Virus record (IMG/VR): IMGVR_UViG_3300022602_000186 | Location: 1-42,692 of that record | From: a virus | Length of the DNA: 42,692 bases | Reading direction: 5' to 3' (one strand) | In this document: in pieces, positions 7,238 to 15,361 of the stretch | How the letters are laid out: every line of letters starts with the position of its first letter | Position numbering within the stretch: the stretch's first letter is position 1 | The notes under the pieces: model-generated | Database searches by the model: none | The model's input: the letters and a program-made list of their open reading frames with translations, nothing else | What the model was told of the DNA's origin: nothing | Made by a program: the position numbers and the translations under genes

Positions 7238-7780
7238 GTGACTAAAATTGACAATCTATTAGTTTTGGATAATGCCTTAACTGCCGAACAATGCGATATG
7301 CTGATTGAATCGGGCTCGCTTAATTTAGATAAGAGTGATTTAGAATCTCATTTAGGTTATGAATTCCATGAATGGAAAATGTGGAATACCAACACAATTA
7401 TTCGACCACTAACTGACCTCGTAGTTCAAAAATATCGAACTCAATTTCCAGCTATTAATTATACAGAAACATTATGGGGAGTTGGAGATTGGCGGTTTAA
7501 ACATTTTCCTCCAGGATATTGTTTTCAAGATTGGCATCAAGAACATAGTGTAGAAAACTCTCTACGTATTGCTTGTATTCTAGTGTATCTCAGTGATCAT
7601 GATTGTGGTACAGAATTTTTAGCTACAGGTGAAACTATTAAAAGTGTCAAGGGAAGAGCTATAATGTTTCCTACCAGTTGGACACACACTCACCGAGGAC
7701 AACTATGTCCTGAAAATAAATCAAGATATATTATGAGTGCTTACGCATACCTAACCGACATGAGATCAAATGAGCAATAA
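7238..7780 (+). CDS. 2OG-Fe(II) oxygenase (HxE subtype)
   Basis: A 180-residue protein read from a GTG start; AAGGA at 7228-7232 fixes it. The metal site is H100-Q-E102 in FQDWHQEHS, with the distal His at 150 or 152 in FPTSWTHTHRGQLCPENK and a basic residue (K161/R163) for 2OG. Between them, LVYLSDHDCGTEFLATG is the usual linking strand. The HxE variant with 'WTHTHRG' also occurs in the gene at 13027-13569, and both sit next to a halogenase-like gene. It overlaps the carbamoyltransferase gene by 11 nt, so they are translated together. Substrate not inferable. Confidence 0.85.
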   Translation: MTKIDNLLVLDNALTAEQCDMLIESGSLNLDKSDLESHLGYEFHEWKMWNTNTIIRPLTDLVVQKYRTQFPAINYTETLWGVGDWRFKHFPPGYCFQDWHQEHSVENSLRIACILVYLSDHDCGTEFLATGETIKSVKGRAIMFPTSWTHTHRGQLCPENKSRYIMSAYAYLTDMRSNEQ

Positions 7781-9464
7781 AGATATAGTTAATGTAGGAG
7801 TTAGCAGGGTACATAATTCTGCCGTTACTGTACTAAAAAACGGTGAGTTAGTTTTTCATCTGGAAAACGAACGTCTTAGCAATATAAAATACGATGGTTA
7901 TTGTTTTCAAACAATGGCAAAAATTCCTGAATATGTGGATCACGTGGATCATTTATGTATAGCAGGTGTTAGAAAAACAGTTCCTATAGAAAGCTATACT
8001 GATCACGATGCTTTTACTACATTCATTACACATTTAAACAATCATTTTTATAAAAAAGAAATCAAAACACACGACTTATGGTCACAACATCACAAACTAC
8101 ATGCAGCTTGTGCTTTTTATAACAGTGGATTTAAAGAAGCAGTATGTATAATTAAAGACGGCATGGGGTCTGATTACTATATTGACGATCCTAAATTTAT
8201 CAAAGGATCTTATGGAAGAGAATCCTTTAGTACATTTTTAGCCGGATATCCAGCAATATTTGATCTAATTGATAAAAGTGTTGTGGTTCCATTTACGTGC
8301 GATACGGTGGTCAACAGGGTAGTTAAAATTAATAATAGTCCAAGTGAAGGACAAACATTTCAAGTTATATCTAGTCATTTTGGATTTCATCCGCTCGATG
8401 CTGGAAAAGTTATGGGTATGAGTAGTTATGGAAAACCTGATGAGTCTTTTCCGCCTATTATTGTTGATAAAAAAACAAATCCTAAATTATTTAAAATAAG
8501 TGATGTTGGTGTATCTGAACTAAGTTTGAATACCGACATATTTCCCACCCTGACTGATGAATTTCAAAGCCAAGCAGATTTAGCCTACGAACTTCAACAA
8601 CAAACTCAGCAAGAAGTTAAAAGATATATTTTAGAAATGGTTGAAAAGACCAAATGTAAAAATGTTGTCTTAAGCGGCGGATACTTTTTAAATTGTGTTG
8701 CTAACTATGAAATATTAAGAGATCTTCCAGATGATATTGAAATTTATGTAGAGCCAATTAGCAGTGATGCGGGCACTAGTATTGGAGCTGCCAAATATGT
8801 ATGGCACGCCACTACTAATGACATGACCATTAGACCGCAAAAAGACATTTATCACGGGCTTGTACACAATTATACTGAACAAGATATTTTAAATCGTTTA
8901 AAAACAGAAACATATAAAAAAGTAACACCTGCGGATATAGCACAGTTGATAGCGGATAAAAATATTGTAGCATTGTATCAAGGACGCAGTGAATCTGGGC
9001 CACGAGCATTGGGCAACAGAAGTATACTGTATGATCCAAGAGATCCTAATGGAAAAGATCATGTTAATACTGTAAAAAATCGTGAATGGTTCAGACCGTT
9101 TGCTGGTACTGTGTTACATGAAAAAACTAATGATTGGTTTGATTTAAGAGGATTAGAAGAAAGTTCATTTATGATGTATGCGGTGGATGTGCTAAAAGAC
9201 AAGCAAAGTATAATTCCAGCAATCACTCATGTAGATGGGACTTGTAGAGTACAAACATTAAAGCAAGAAATTAATCCTAATTATTACAAACTGATAGAAG
9301 AATTTGATCGTATAACTGGTGTTCCAATACTATTCAACACTAGTTTTAATCTTGCGGGAGACTGTATTTGCGAAACTATAGATGATGCGTTACGTACTAT
9401 TAGGAATAGCAGTATAAACTATCTTTACTTGCCAGAATTTAATTTATTAATTTCAAAAAATTGA
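7770..9464 (+). CDS. Carbamoyltransferase, NodU/CmcH (TobZ) family
   Basis: A 564-residue, full-length two-domain enzyme. The N-terminal TsaD/Kae1-like part makes carbamoyl-adenylate: QHHKLHAACAFYNSGF (107-122) has the metal-binding His residues, and LSGGYFLNCVAN (301-312) is the nucleotide-binding loop. The C-terminal part is diagnostic: YQGRSESGPRALGNRSIL (403-420), NREWFRPFAGTVL (437-449), ESSFMMYAVDV (464-474) and GVPILFNTSFNLAGDCICET (517-536). Known relatives transfer a carbamoyl group to a hydroxyl on a sugar or antibiotic. Phage members acting on hydroxymethylated cytosine have also been reported. It needs carbamoyl phosphate and ATP. It is translationally coupled to an oxygenase that could supply the acceptor hydroxyl. 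Its last 40 nt overlap the convergent gene. Confidence 0.95.
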   Translation: MSNKDIVNVGVSRVHNSAVTVLKNGELVFHLENERLSNIKYDGYCFQTMAKIPEYVDHVDHLCIAGVRKTVPIESYTDHDAFTTFITHLNNHFYKKEIKTHDLWSQHHKLHAACAFYNSGFKEAVCIIKDGMGSDYYIDDPKFIKGSYGRESFSTFLAGYPAIFDLIDKSVVVPFTCDTVVNRVVKINNSPSEGQTFQVISSHFGFHPLDAGKVMGMSSYGKPDESFPPIIVDKKTNPKLFKISDVGVSELSLNTDIFPTLTDEFQSQADLAYELQQQTQQEVKRYILEMVEKTKCKNVVLSGGYFLNCVANYEILRDLPDDIEIYVEPISSDAGTSIGAAKYVWHATTNDMTIRPQKDIYHGLVHNYTEQDILNRLKTETYKKVTPADIAQLIADKNIVALYQGRSESGPRALGNRSILYDPRDPNGKDHVNTVKNREWFRPFAGTVLHEKTNDWFDLRGLEESSFMMYAVDVLKDKQSIIPAITHVDGTCRVQTLKQEINPNYYKLIEEFDRITGVPILFNTSFNLAGDCICETIDDALRTIRNSSINYLYLPEFNLLISKN

Positions 9465-9955
9465 AAACGCTTGTACCAAGTGGCTATTGTCCAACGGTTG
9501 CCTTGAGTAACTGGTGAAACTTCGTGGTACATTTCATTACCTTTAAAAGTAATTATTTTACCTGTTTGCGGAGTTATATCAGTTCCACTTATATGTGTAT
9601 GACCACCTTCAAAATCATCATTTAAATAAATTATAGAAGTATACGGATGAAAATTTAAATCTATATGTCTAGCTTGACGGCTTTGTTCTGGCCAATGTAC
9701 TACTCGACTATAGTTAGGAAATACGCAAGGATCTATTGAAATTATATGTGCCGCTATACGAGCATTAATTAATTTAATAGGATCAGTTGAATCTCGTGTG
9801 TTTTTGTTACACATGGATAACACGGTATCCTGGAGATCTATTATATTAGTATCAAAAAATTCTTCTCCAAATTCTGAGTAGTGTATTTTATGGAAATTAA
9901 TCCACCAAGCACACTCCTCACTAGTTAAAAAATTTTCTACTACTGTAATAGACAC
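9425..9955 (-). CDS. 2OG-Fe(II) oxygenase, prolyl-hydroxylase-like
   Basis: A 176-residue protein with a complete active site: H97-I-D99 in QARHIDLNFHPYTSIIYLND, distal His144 in MYHEVSPVTQGNRW, and Arg154 for 2OG. FEGGHTHISG links the two. The signature 'YHEVsPVt.G.R' is classic for P4H-type domains. The ATG is only two bases after the stop... of the intervening space: the glycine-rich gene at 9958-11028 lies directly upstream on the same strand, so the oxygenase is the last gene of the adhesin operon. Its last 40 nt overlap the end of the carbamoyltransferase gene on the other strand. Co-transcription with adhesin genes is the best contextual hint that an adhesin is its substrate. Confidence 0.9.
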   Translation of the reverse strand: MSITVVENFLTSEECAWWINFHKIHYSEFGEEFFDTNIIDLQDTVLSMCNKNTRDSTDPIKLINARIAAHIISIDPCVFPNYSRVVHWPEQSRQARHIDLNFHPYTSIIYLNDDFEGGHTHISGTDITPQTGKIITFKGNEMYHEVSPVTQGNRWTIATWYKRFQFFEINKLNSGK

Positions 9956-9957
9956 AA

Positions 9958-11028
9958 TTAGTATCTTACAATAACAATTCCTGGGCCGCCATTTCCGCCG
10001 TATCCGTTACCGGTTCCAGCTGGTCCGCCGTAGCCACCGCCTCCACCACCGCCACCACCGGTAGCAAAACCGCCTGGCATTCCGTTACCGCCGTGCATGC
10101 CGCCCATACCGCCACCGCCCATACCACCCATACCTGGATTATTAGTACTACCAGATTGTGAACCAGTGCCACCACCGCCACCACCGCCATAGTAAGTTTC
10201 GTAACCATTGATTCTGAACAGTACTCCAATGCCGCCTGCCGCAGGAGCAGTATTACCACCAGATTGTCCAGCTCCACCAGCACCACCACCGCCTGCTCCT
10301 AACCAAGGAGCACTTTGTCCCGGTGCGTTATTTCCGCCTGGCCATCCGTGTCCAATTGCGTTACCGTGAGGATTGCTTGATTGTGTTCCAGGCCCTGGGC
10401 CATTAACGTTACCACCAGCACCACCGCCTGATCCGCCTGATAGTCCTGGATATCCTGAAGGTCCAGAACCACCGCCACCACCGCCGACTGCGGTTAAATT
10501 TCCAAATACGCTATTACTTCCATTTGAACCTGGTTGTTGGCCTGGGCCTCCGCCGTTACCACCTCCACCAACTGTTACTGGAATACCAACACCGCCGGTT
10601 ACTGGATAAACTCCATAGTGAACTACTCCACCAGCGCCGCCGCCACCGCCGCCGTCAGTTCCGCCTGAACCTGCGCCAGCATTACGACTACCGCCTCCGC
10701 CTCCTCCGGCAACTACTAATACTTCAACTGTAGTAATACCTACAGGAGGTACAAATGTATAACTACCAACTTGGTTAAATGTGTGAATAGTTGTTTTTAA
10801 TGTGTTGTAACCATATCCGCTACGATCAGCAATATTACCGTTAATAGTAGATGCTGGTGTATTTTCAAATTGTAGCCAAAGTGTTCCATTATAGTATTCA
10901 CTACAATTTAAAGTTGTATTGAATCTCAACATTCCTGCTGCAGGACTTGCCGGACGTTGTGCTGTTGTTCCGGCCGGTAATTGTAAGTATCCTGAGCCCG
11001 ATATCGTTGTATCTACTAACTGTGCCAT
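9958..11028 (-). CDS. Glycine-rich tail-fibre/adhesin protein, one Gly-rich unit
   Basis: A 356-residue protein. Residues 1-55 form an anchor seen in all three glycine-rich genes here: MAQLVDTTISGSGYLQLP, TTAQRP, then GMLRFNTTLNCSEYYNGTLW. After a short linker comes one unit that opens with YTFVPPVGITTVEVLVVAGGGGGG, continues as long Gly runs broken by short variable loops, and ends GIVIVRY. Such polyglycine repeats form type II helix sandwiches in gp38-like phage adhesins, where the loops bind the receptor; the link is by analogy. AAGGA stands before the ATG. It is co-transcribed with the glycine-rich gene upstream and the oxygenase downstream. Confidence 0.85.
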   Translation of the reverse strand: MAQLVDTTISGSGYLQLPAGTTAQRPASPAAGMLRFNTTLNCSEYYNGTLWLQFENTPASTINGNIADRSGYGYNTLKTTIHTFNQVGSYTFVPPVGITTVEVLVVAGGGGGGSRNAGAGSGGTDGGGGGGAGGVVHYGVYPVTGGVGIPVTVGGGGNGGGPGQQPGSNGSNSVFGNLTAVGGGGGGSGPSGYPGLSGGSGGGAGGNVNGPGPGTQSSNPHGNAIGHGWPGGNNAPGQSAPWLGAGGGGAGGAGQSGGNTAPAAGGIGVLFRINGYETYYGGGGGGGTGSQSGSTNNPGMGGMGGGGMGGMHGGNGMPGGFATGGGGGGGGGYGGPAGTGNGYGGNGGPGIVIVRY

Positions 11029-11037
11029 GTATTTTCC

Positions 11038-12945
11038 TTAATATCTGATGATAACAATACCAGAACCGCCTGGAGCACCAGAACCGCCTGGCAGATTGCT
11101 AATATACGGACTATTTCCAGCGCCACCGCCGCCACCTGAGCCAGTACCGTTAACACCTGGTTGTCCGTTTTGGCTAGCATCCATTTGGTTTCCGCCGGCG
11201 CCACCAACACCACCAGCAATATAATTGCCGCCAAACGCACTAAATTCGCCTCCGCCAACACCACCTAAACTTGTACTTGGTCCAGCTCCGCCACCTCCGC
11301 CGCCAGCGGCATACATTGTAGTGTAACCAGTAATATTACTATATCGACCTTGTCCGCCATTACCATAAGCACCACTTGATCCGGATGCCGCGCCATTGTT
11401 TGCTCCAGCGCCACCGCCACCTGCTCCTGTATATGGAGCACCTGGTGGGTTTGAAGCACCACCGTTACCAAAGCCAAATAATGTTGGACTATATGGCGTT
11501 TGTGTTGCGCTAGTTCCTGGGTTAGCATTACCACCAGCACCACCTCCAGAACCGCCTGGATAAGCAGTTGGACCGCTTGGTCCAGAACCGCCACCACCAC
11601 CACCTAATGCTATGGCAGCACCAAATACACTATTTCCGCCTGATGCTCCTGGGCTTTGTCCGCCTGGATTGGGACTTCCTGCTAGACCACCACCAGCGCC
11701 ACCGGCGCCAACTGTAACTGTATAACTTTGACCGGGAGTTACAAAATAAGTGCCTTCTAACATACCACCAGCACCACCACCGCCACCGCCGTCGGTGCCG
11801 CCACCGCCTGGTCCACTGTTTCGTGTTCCACCGCCACCACCACCGCCGACAATTAATACCGCTACTTGTGTAACTCCTGGAGGAGCAACCCATGTATATG
11901 TTCCAACAGAAGTAAATGAGTGTACTGTATCTTTTCTTATACTACCGCCACTGCCTTGTGTACGAATTGGATACCATTGTGTTCCATCATTATATTCCAT
12001 TTGGTTGGTACTAGTGTTAAAACGCATTTGTCCAGCTGAAACGTTTGTTTGAATAATAACAACACCAGATCCACCATCACCAGCGCCGCCCCATGAGCCA
12101 TAGTATGCTCCACCGCCGCCGCCTGTATTAGCTACACCGTTATTTGGTGTTAGATTGTAACCAGTTGTAGTTCCACCGCCACCTGCTCCACCTAAATAAT
12201 AAACACCTGATTGAACTGAATATAAACCTTGTACGTTACTTCCGTTTGGTGCTGGTCCGCCGCAGCCACCGCCGCCGCCGCCGAAGAATTGATTAAAGAA
12301 TTTTACACCGTGGCCGCCGCGTCCTGAGTTGTTGCCCGGGAATCCGTAAGGTTCTGGAGTTTGTCCGCCTGCTGTTCCAGCGCCACCGCCACCTGCTCCA
12401 CCTGGGCTTGCTTCGCCAGGATTACCATATTGTACCCAGCCTGGAGGTTGTCCTGGTTGTGTTTGACTTGGTTGTGTGCCTGTTCCTGCTGGACGACCAC
12501 TACCACCACCTCCACCTGATCCACCTGGTGAACCATTGGTTGAACCAGCACTTCCACCGCCTCCACCACCTCCAATAGCTGTTAAACCATTGAATTGACT
12601 ATTACCGCCGTTTTGTCCTGCGTTAACACTACTAGTTCCTCTGCTGCCGCCAGCGCCGACAGTAATTGGATAGCTGTTGCCTGGTGTTACCGGATATGCG
12701 CCGTGATAAACAACTCCACCACCGCCTCCACCACCGGCGTAGTCTTGTGTACCACCACCACCTCCAGCAACTACTAATACTTGAATACTAGTAACACCAG
12801 CTGGGCAAGTCCAACTTGAATTTCCTACTGTGGTAAATGTATAATATCCTTGTACTCCGCCGGTGCCACCACGTTGAGCTGTGGTTCCCGAAGCAACTTG
12901 GAGATATCCAGTAGTAGTTATTGATGTATTTTGTAGGTTAGCCAT
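11038..12945 (-). CDS. Glycine-rich tail-fibre/adhesin protein, two Gly-rich units
   Basis: A 635-residue relative of the preceding protein. It starts MANLQNTSITTTGYLQVA and TTAQRG, but a complete extra Gly-rich unit (about 35-305) lies between that and the second half of the anchor (AGQMRFNTSTNQMEYNDGTQW, about 307-327). A second Gly-rich unit then runs to the C-terminus (GIVIIRY). Each unit begins with a 'yt..PaGVt.v.VLvVgGGGGG' strand. The ATG is preceded by AAGGA and, 32 nt upstream, by a CTAAATA late promoter core. The third such gene (15362-17260) has the same two-unit order. Opposite-strand open frames here are artefacts of the Gly codons. Confidence 0.87.
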   Translation of the reverse strand: MANLQNTSITTTGYLQVASGTTAQRGGTGGVQGYYTFTTVGNSSWTCPAGVTSIQVLVVAGGGGGTQDYAGGGGGGGVVYHGAYPVTPGNSYPITVGAGGSRGTSSVNAGQNGGNSQFNGLTAIGGGGGGGSAGSTNGSPGGSGGGGGSGRPAGTGTQPSQTQPGQPPGWVQYGNPGEASPGGAGGGGAGTAGGQTPEPYGFPGNNSGRGGHGVKFFNQFFGGGGGGCGGPAPNGSNVQGLYSVQSGVYYLGGAGGGGTTTGYNLTPNNGVANTGGGGGAYYGSWGGAGDGGSGVVIIQTNVSAGQMRFNTSTNQMEYNDGTQWYPIRTQGSGGSIRKDTVHSFTSVGTYTWVAPPGVTQVAVLIVGGGGGGGTRNSGPGGGGTDGGGGGGAGGMLEGTYFVTPGQSYTVTVGAGGAGGGLAGSPNPGGQSPGASGGNSVFGAAIALGGGGGGSGPSGPTAYPGGSGGGAGGNANPGTSATQTPYSPTLFGFGNGGASNPPGAPYTGAGGGGAGANNGAASGSSGAYGNGGQGRYSNITGYTTMYAAGGGGGGAGPSTSLGGVGGGEFSAFGGNYIAGGVGGAGGNQMDASQNGQPGVNGTGSGGGGGAGNSPYISNLPGGSGAPGGSGIVIIRY

Positions 12946-12976
12946 AATTCCTTATTCTCAGAACATTTTGATATTA

Positions 12977-12983
12977 TATTTAG
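12977..12983 (-). promoter_or_regulatory. T4-like late promoter core CTAAATA
   Basis: On the minus strand CTAAATA lies 32 nt before the ATG at 12945, with AAGGA between. It fits late expression of the adhesin-adhesin-oxygenase operon 12945-9425. The same heptamer is found before other late-type genes in this window. Confidence 0.55.
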
Positions 12984-13026
12984 TCAATTATATGGATACA
13001 TTTCCTAGAAACTGCTAATTAACTGT

Positions 13027-13569
13027 ATGAACGCTCCTGAAACATTTATACGCCAGGGAAAAATTTCCAGTGAAATTTGCCAATCTTTAATAAAACTATT
13101 TAATAATACTCCTAGAAAATTTTGGTCAGAAGTGAAAGATTGCGAAGGACAGTGGGAAGAAACCGATTTTCTCCCTACAGACCCGGTAATGTCCGAGTAC
13201 ATTTCTCACTTACAAACTGTAATGGATAGCTACATAGCCGAATTTCCGTATGTTAATATGTATTCGCCATTTACTATAGTAGAGCCTATTAAAATACAGC
13301 ACTATACACCTGCTGCAGGATACAATGTATGGCATACTGAAAGAGGCAGTAAGCATTTTGAAAACAGAAATCGCCATTTAGTTTTTATGACATACTTGAA
13401 TACCGTTACAGATCAGGGCGGAACCGAATTTATGCATCAGAAATGTATTACAAGAGCCGAAGAAGGTGTAACGCTAATATGGCCGGCCGACTGGACTCAT
13501 ACACATCGCGGGGTTATTAGCCCCACACAAGAAAAGTACATTATAACAGGATGGTATAATTTTATATGA
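13027..13569 (+). CDS. 2OG-Fe(II) oxygenase (HxE subtype), coupled to halogenase
   Basis: A 180-residue protein closely similar in plan to the one at 7238-7780. The metal site is H103-T-E105 in YNVWHTERGS, with the distal His at 158 or 160 in WPADWTHTHRGVISPTQEK, and K170 in the basic 2OG-binding position. MTYLNTVTDQGGTEF is the strand between them. This 'wH.E ... WtHtHrG' group is common in marine T4-like phages. I see no convincing ribosome site before the ATG, though no better start exists. Its stop overlaps the halogenase ATG by 4 nt (ATGA). Upstream, TTGATA (12968) and TATATG (12989) with a 15-bp spacer make only a weak sigma70-like promoter. Confidence 0.87.
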   Translation: MNAPETFIRQGKISSEICQSLIKLFNNTPRKFWSEVKDCEGQWEETDFLPTDPVMSEYISHLQTVMDSYIAEFPYVNMYSPFTIVEPIKIQHYTPAAGYNVWHTERGSKHFENRNRHLVFMTYLNTVTDQGGTEFMHQKCITRAEEGVTLIWPADWTHTHRGVISPTQEKYIITGWYNFI

Positions 13570-15032
13570 AATCAATCAAAAAACTAGCAGTTGTTGGTGG
13601 CGGTACAGCAGGGTTTGTATCTGCACTGATATTAAAGACTAGGTTTCCTGATATACAAGTGGACGTTATTAGATCAACTGCTATAGGTATTGTAGGAGTC
13701 GGCGAAGGTAGTACAGAACATTGGAAAGAGTTTATGGATTTTGTAGGTATTGATCAGTATACTTTGATTAAGGAAACTGATGCTACTTATAAATGCGGAA
13801 TTATGTTTAAAGACTGGACTGATAATGATTACTTACATTCGGTGTTAACTCCGTTTGATGCTAAAATTGGTCAATATCGGTATGTGTATGCTAGTCAAAT
13901 AGCCAAAAGAGTTCCTAGCCAAGAAATGTCGTCTTCTAGATTTTGGCGTAGTACTATTAATGCTTGGTATCTTAACAATCCTAAAGAAAGTCCAACAAAT
14001 CAATATCATTTTAATACATCTAAGCTAAATGATTTTTTAACAAAGACAGCTATCGGTAAGAACATTAATGTTATCGATGATATAATTAATGATGTTACTA
14101 TTAATGAATCAGGAGATATCGATTCATTAATTGGCGATAAACAAACTTATGAATATGATTTTTATATCGATAGCACTGGATTTAAAAGATTACTAATAGG
14201 AAAATTAGGAGCTAAGTGGGAAAGTTATGGCAAATATCTTAAAATGAAAGCGGCTATAGCATTTCCTACTCCAGATACAGAAAACTACAACATGTGGACG
14301 CTTGCTAAAGCCATGGACTATGGTTGGATGTTTAGGATTCCAACATATGGCCGTGGTGGCAATGGTTATATCTATGACAGCGATTACATTACTGTAGATC
14401 AAGCTAAACAAGAAACAGAACAGTATTTGGGTCACGAAATTACTATAGGAAAAGAATTTAAATTTGATCCAGGCGCTGTAGATAAATGTTGGATTAATAA
14501 TTGTGTTGCTATCGGACTAAGTGCTAGTTTTGTAGAACCGTTAGAAGCTACTAGTATTGGAACTAGTATTCAACAATCATTTTTGCTTATGCACAGATTA
14601 ATTAACTACGATCAAAAAGTAATCAGCAACTATAATAAAGCTATCAACGATGTAATGGAAAATATTAGAGATTTTGTAGCATTACACTATGTAGTTAAAA
14701 AAGATTCTACAGATTTCTGGAAAAACGTTTCAAATATGGAACTTCCAGATTCCTTAAATTCTAAGCTAGAAGTATGGCGTCATAAATTGCCTATTAAGGA
14801 AGATTTTAATAGTCTCAGTGACTATATTATGTTTACTGAACAACATCATATACTAGTGATGCATGGATTAGGATTGTTTGATACGGATAGTATTCGTCAA
14901 GAAGTAGAATCTTTAGGACCATTTGTAAACATCAATGCCCAAGAAGTAATTAATAACGAACGTCAATTTGTATTAGATACCAAAGAAATTACTCATAAAA
15001 TGATGATTAGCGTTATTCGTGATACTAAATAA
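13566..15032 (+). CDS. Flavin-dependent tryptophan halogenase family protein, catalytic residues intact
   Basis: A 488-residue protein close to the usual family length. The FAD site is VVGGGTAGFVSA (9-20), followed by VGEGST (45-50). ATYKCGIMFKDW (73-84) carries Lys76, matching Lys79 of PrnA and RebH, the residue that forms or relays the chlorinating species. GWMFRIP (253-259) corresponds to WxWxIP with the second Trp as Phe. FVEPLEATSIG (322-332) holds the conserved active-site Glu segment, and RDFVALHYVV follows as expected. With FADH2, oxygen and halide such enzymes halogenate Trp or other indoles and phenols; a flavin reductase must come from elsewhere. It is translationally coupled to the oxygenase before it. 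Substrate not inferable. Confidence 0.93.
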   Translation: MKSIKKLAVVGGGTAGFVSALILKTRFPDIQVDVIRSTAIGIVGVGEGSTEHWKEFMDFVGIDQYTLIKETDATYKCGIMFKDWTDNDYLHSVLTPFDAKIGQYRYVYASQIAKRVPSQEMSSSRFWRSTINAWYLNNPKESPTNQYHFNTSKLNDFLTKTAIGKNINVIDDIINDVTINESGDIDSLIGDKQTYEYDFYIDSTGFKRLLIGKLGAKWESYGKYLKMKAAIAFPTPDTENYNMWTLAKAMDYGWMFRIPTYGRGGNGYIYDSDYITVDQAKQETEQYLGHEITIGKEFKFDPGAVDKCWINNCVAIGLSASFVEPLEATSIGTSIQQSFLLMHRLINYDQKVISNYNKAINDVMENIRDFVALHYVVKKDSTDFWKNVSNMELPDSLNSKLEVWRHKLPIKEDFNSLSDYIMFTEQHHILVMHGLGLFDTDSIRQEVESLGPFVNINAQEVINNERQFVLDTKEITHKMMISVIRDTK

Positions 15033-15043
15033 TTTGCTAAATA
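15025..15043 (+). promoter_or_regulatory. Tandem T4-like late promoter cores (two CTAAATA)
   Basis: CTAAATA occurs at 15025-15031 and again at 15037-15043. The first overlaps the last codons of the halogenase gene. The first would give a leader of about 20 nt that keeps the ribosome site at 15048-15053; the second would start almost on that site, so the first is the more likely one. Two exact copies this close, right before a small gene, are unlikely to be chance. Confidence 0.5.
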
Positions 15044-15060
15044 CATTTAGGAGCAATCAA

Positions 15061-15306
15061 ATGGCAAATCAAGCAGAACTATTAGCAAAATTAAATCCGG
15101 AGTGGAATTTATACATTTTTGATGGGCACATCCCCGAGCTTATTTTAGAGTGGCAAGCTTCTGGCAATCTTAATGATTTTTCTGTGTATCCACACTTTGA
15201 ACCAGATGATAAGGATTATACTATCTTTACTACTAAATTAAAAACTCTGGAAGATTTTACTCCAAGTGCTAGTCTTTTAAGTCAAGTAAGAGTGCTTGAA
15301 AGATAA
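15061..15306 (+). CDS. Small protein of unknown function
   Basis: An 81-residue protein. I place the start at the ATG at 15061, with TTAGGAG at 15047-15053 at ideal spacing, and not at an ATG 42 nt upstream that has no such site. It begins MANQAELLAKLNPEWNLYIF, has acidic, aromatic stretches (FEPDDKDYTIF) and no transmembrane segment. I do not recognise it. It has its own late-type promoters and is followed at once by a strong terminator, so it can be expressed as a separate short transcript. A small virion or assembly protein is possible, but nothing shows it. Confidence 0.7.
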   Translation: MANQAELLAKLNPEWNLYIFDGHIPELILEWQASGNLNDFSVYPHFEPDDKDYTIFTTKLKTLEDFTPSASLLSQVRVLER

Positions 15307-15319
15307 TATAGCATCCATT

Positions 15320-15348
15320 AAAAAAGGCACTAAAAAGTGCCTTTTTTT
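15320..15348. terminator. Bidirectional intrinsic terminator
   Basis: A-tract, GGCACT, AAAA loop, AGTGCC, T-tract (stem 15326-15331 with 15336-15341, extended by A-T pairs). It has A-runs on one side and T-runs on the other, so it works in both directions. It sits between the ends of the converging genes 15061-15306 (plus) and 15362-17260 (minus). It is the only clear intrinsic terminator I found in the window. Confidence 0.92.
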
Positions 15349-15361
15349 GTGACTTGATATT

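Noticed and set aside
10373-12777. Proline-rich and Arg/Trp-rich open frames opposite or out of frame with the glycine-rich genes
   Set aside because: They are by-products of GGN glycine codons read in other frames; no ribosome sites, and composition is explained by the real genes.
15019-15060. Upstream ATG for the small gene
   Set aside because: It overlaps the halogenase end and has no ribosome site, while 15061 has TTAGGAG at ideal distance.
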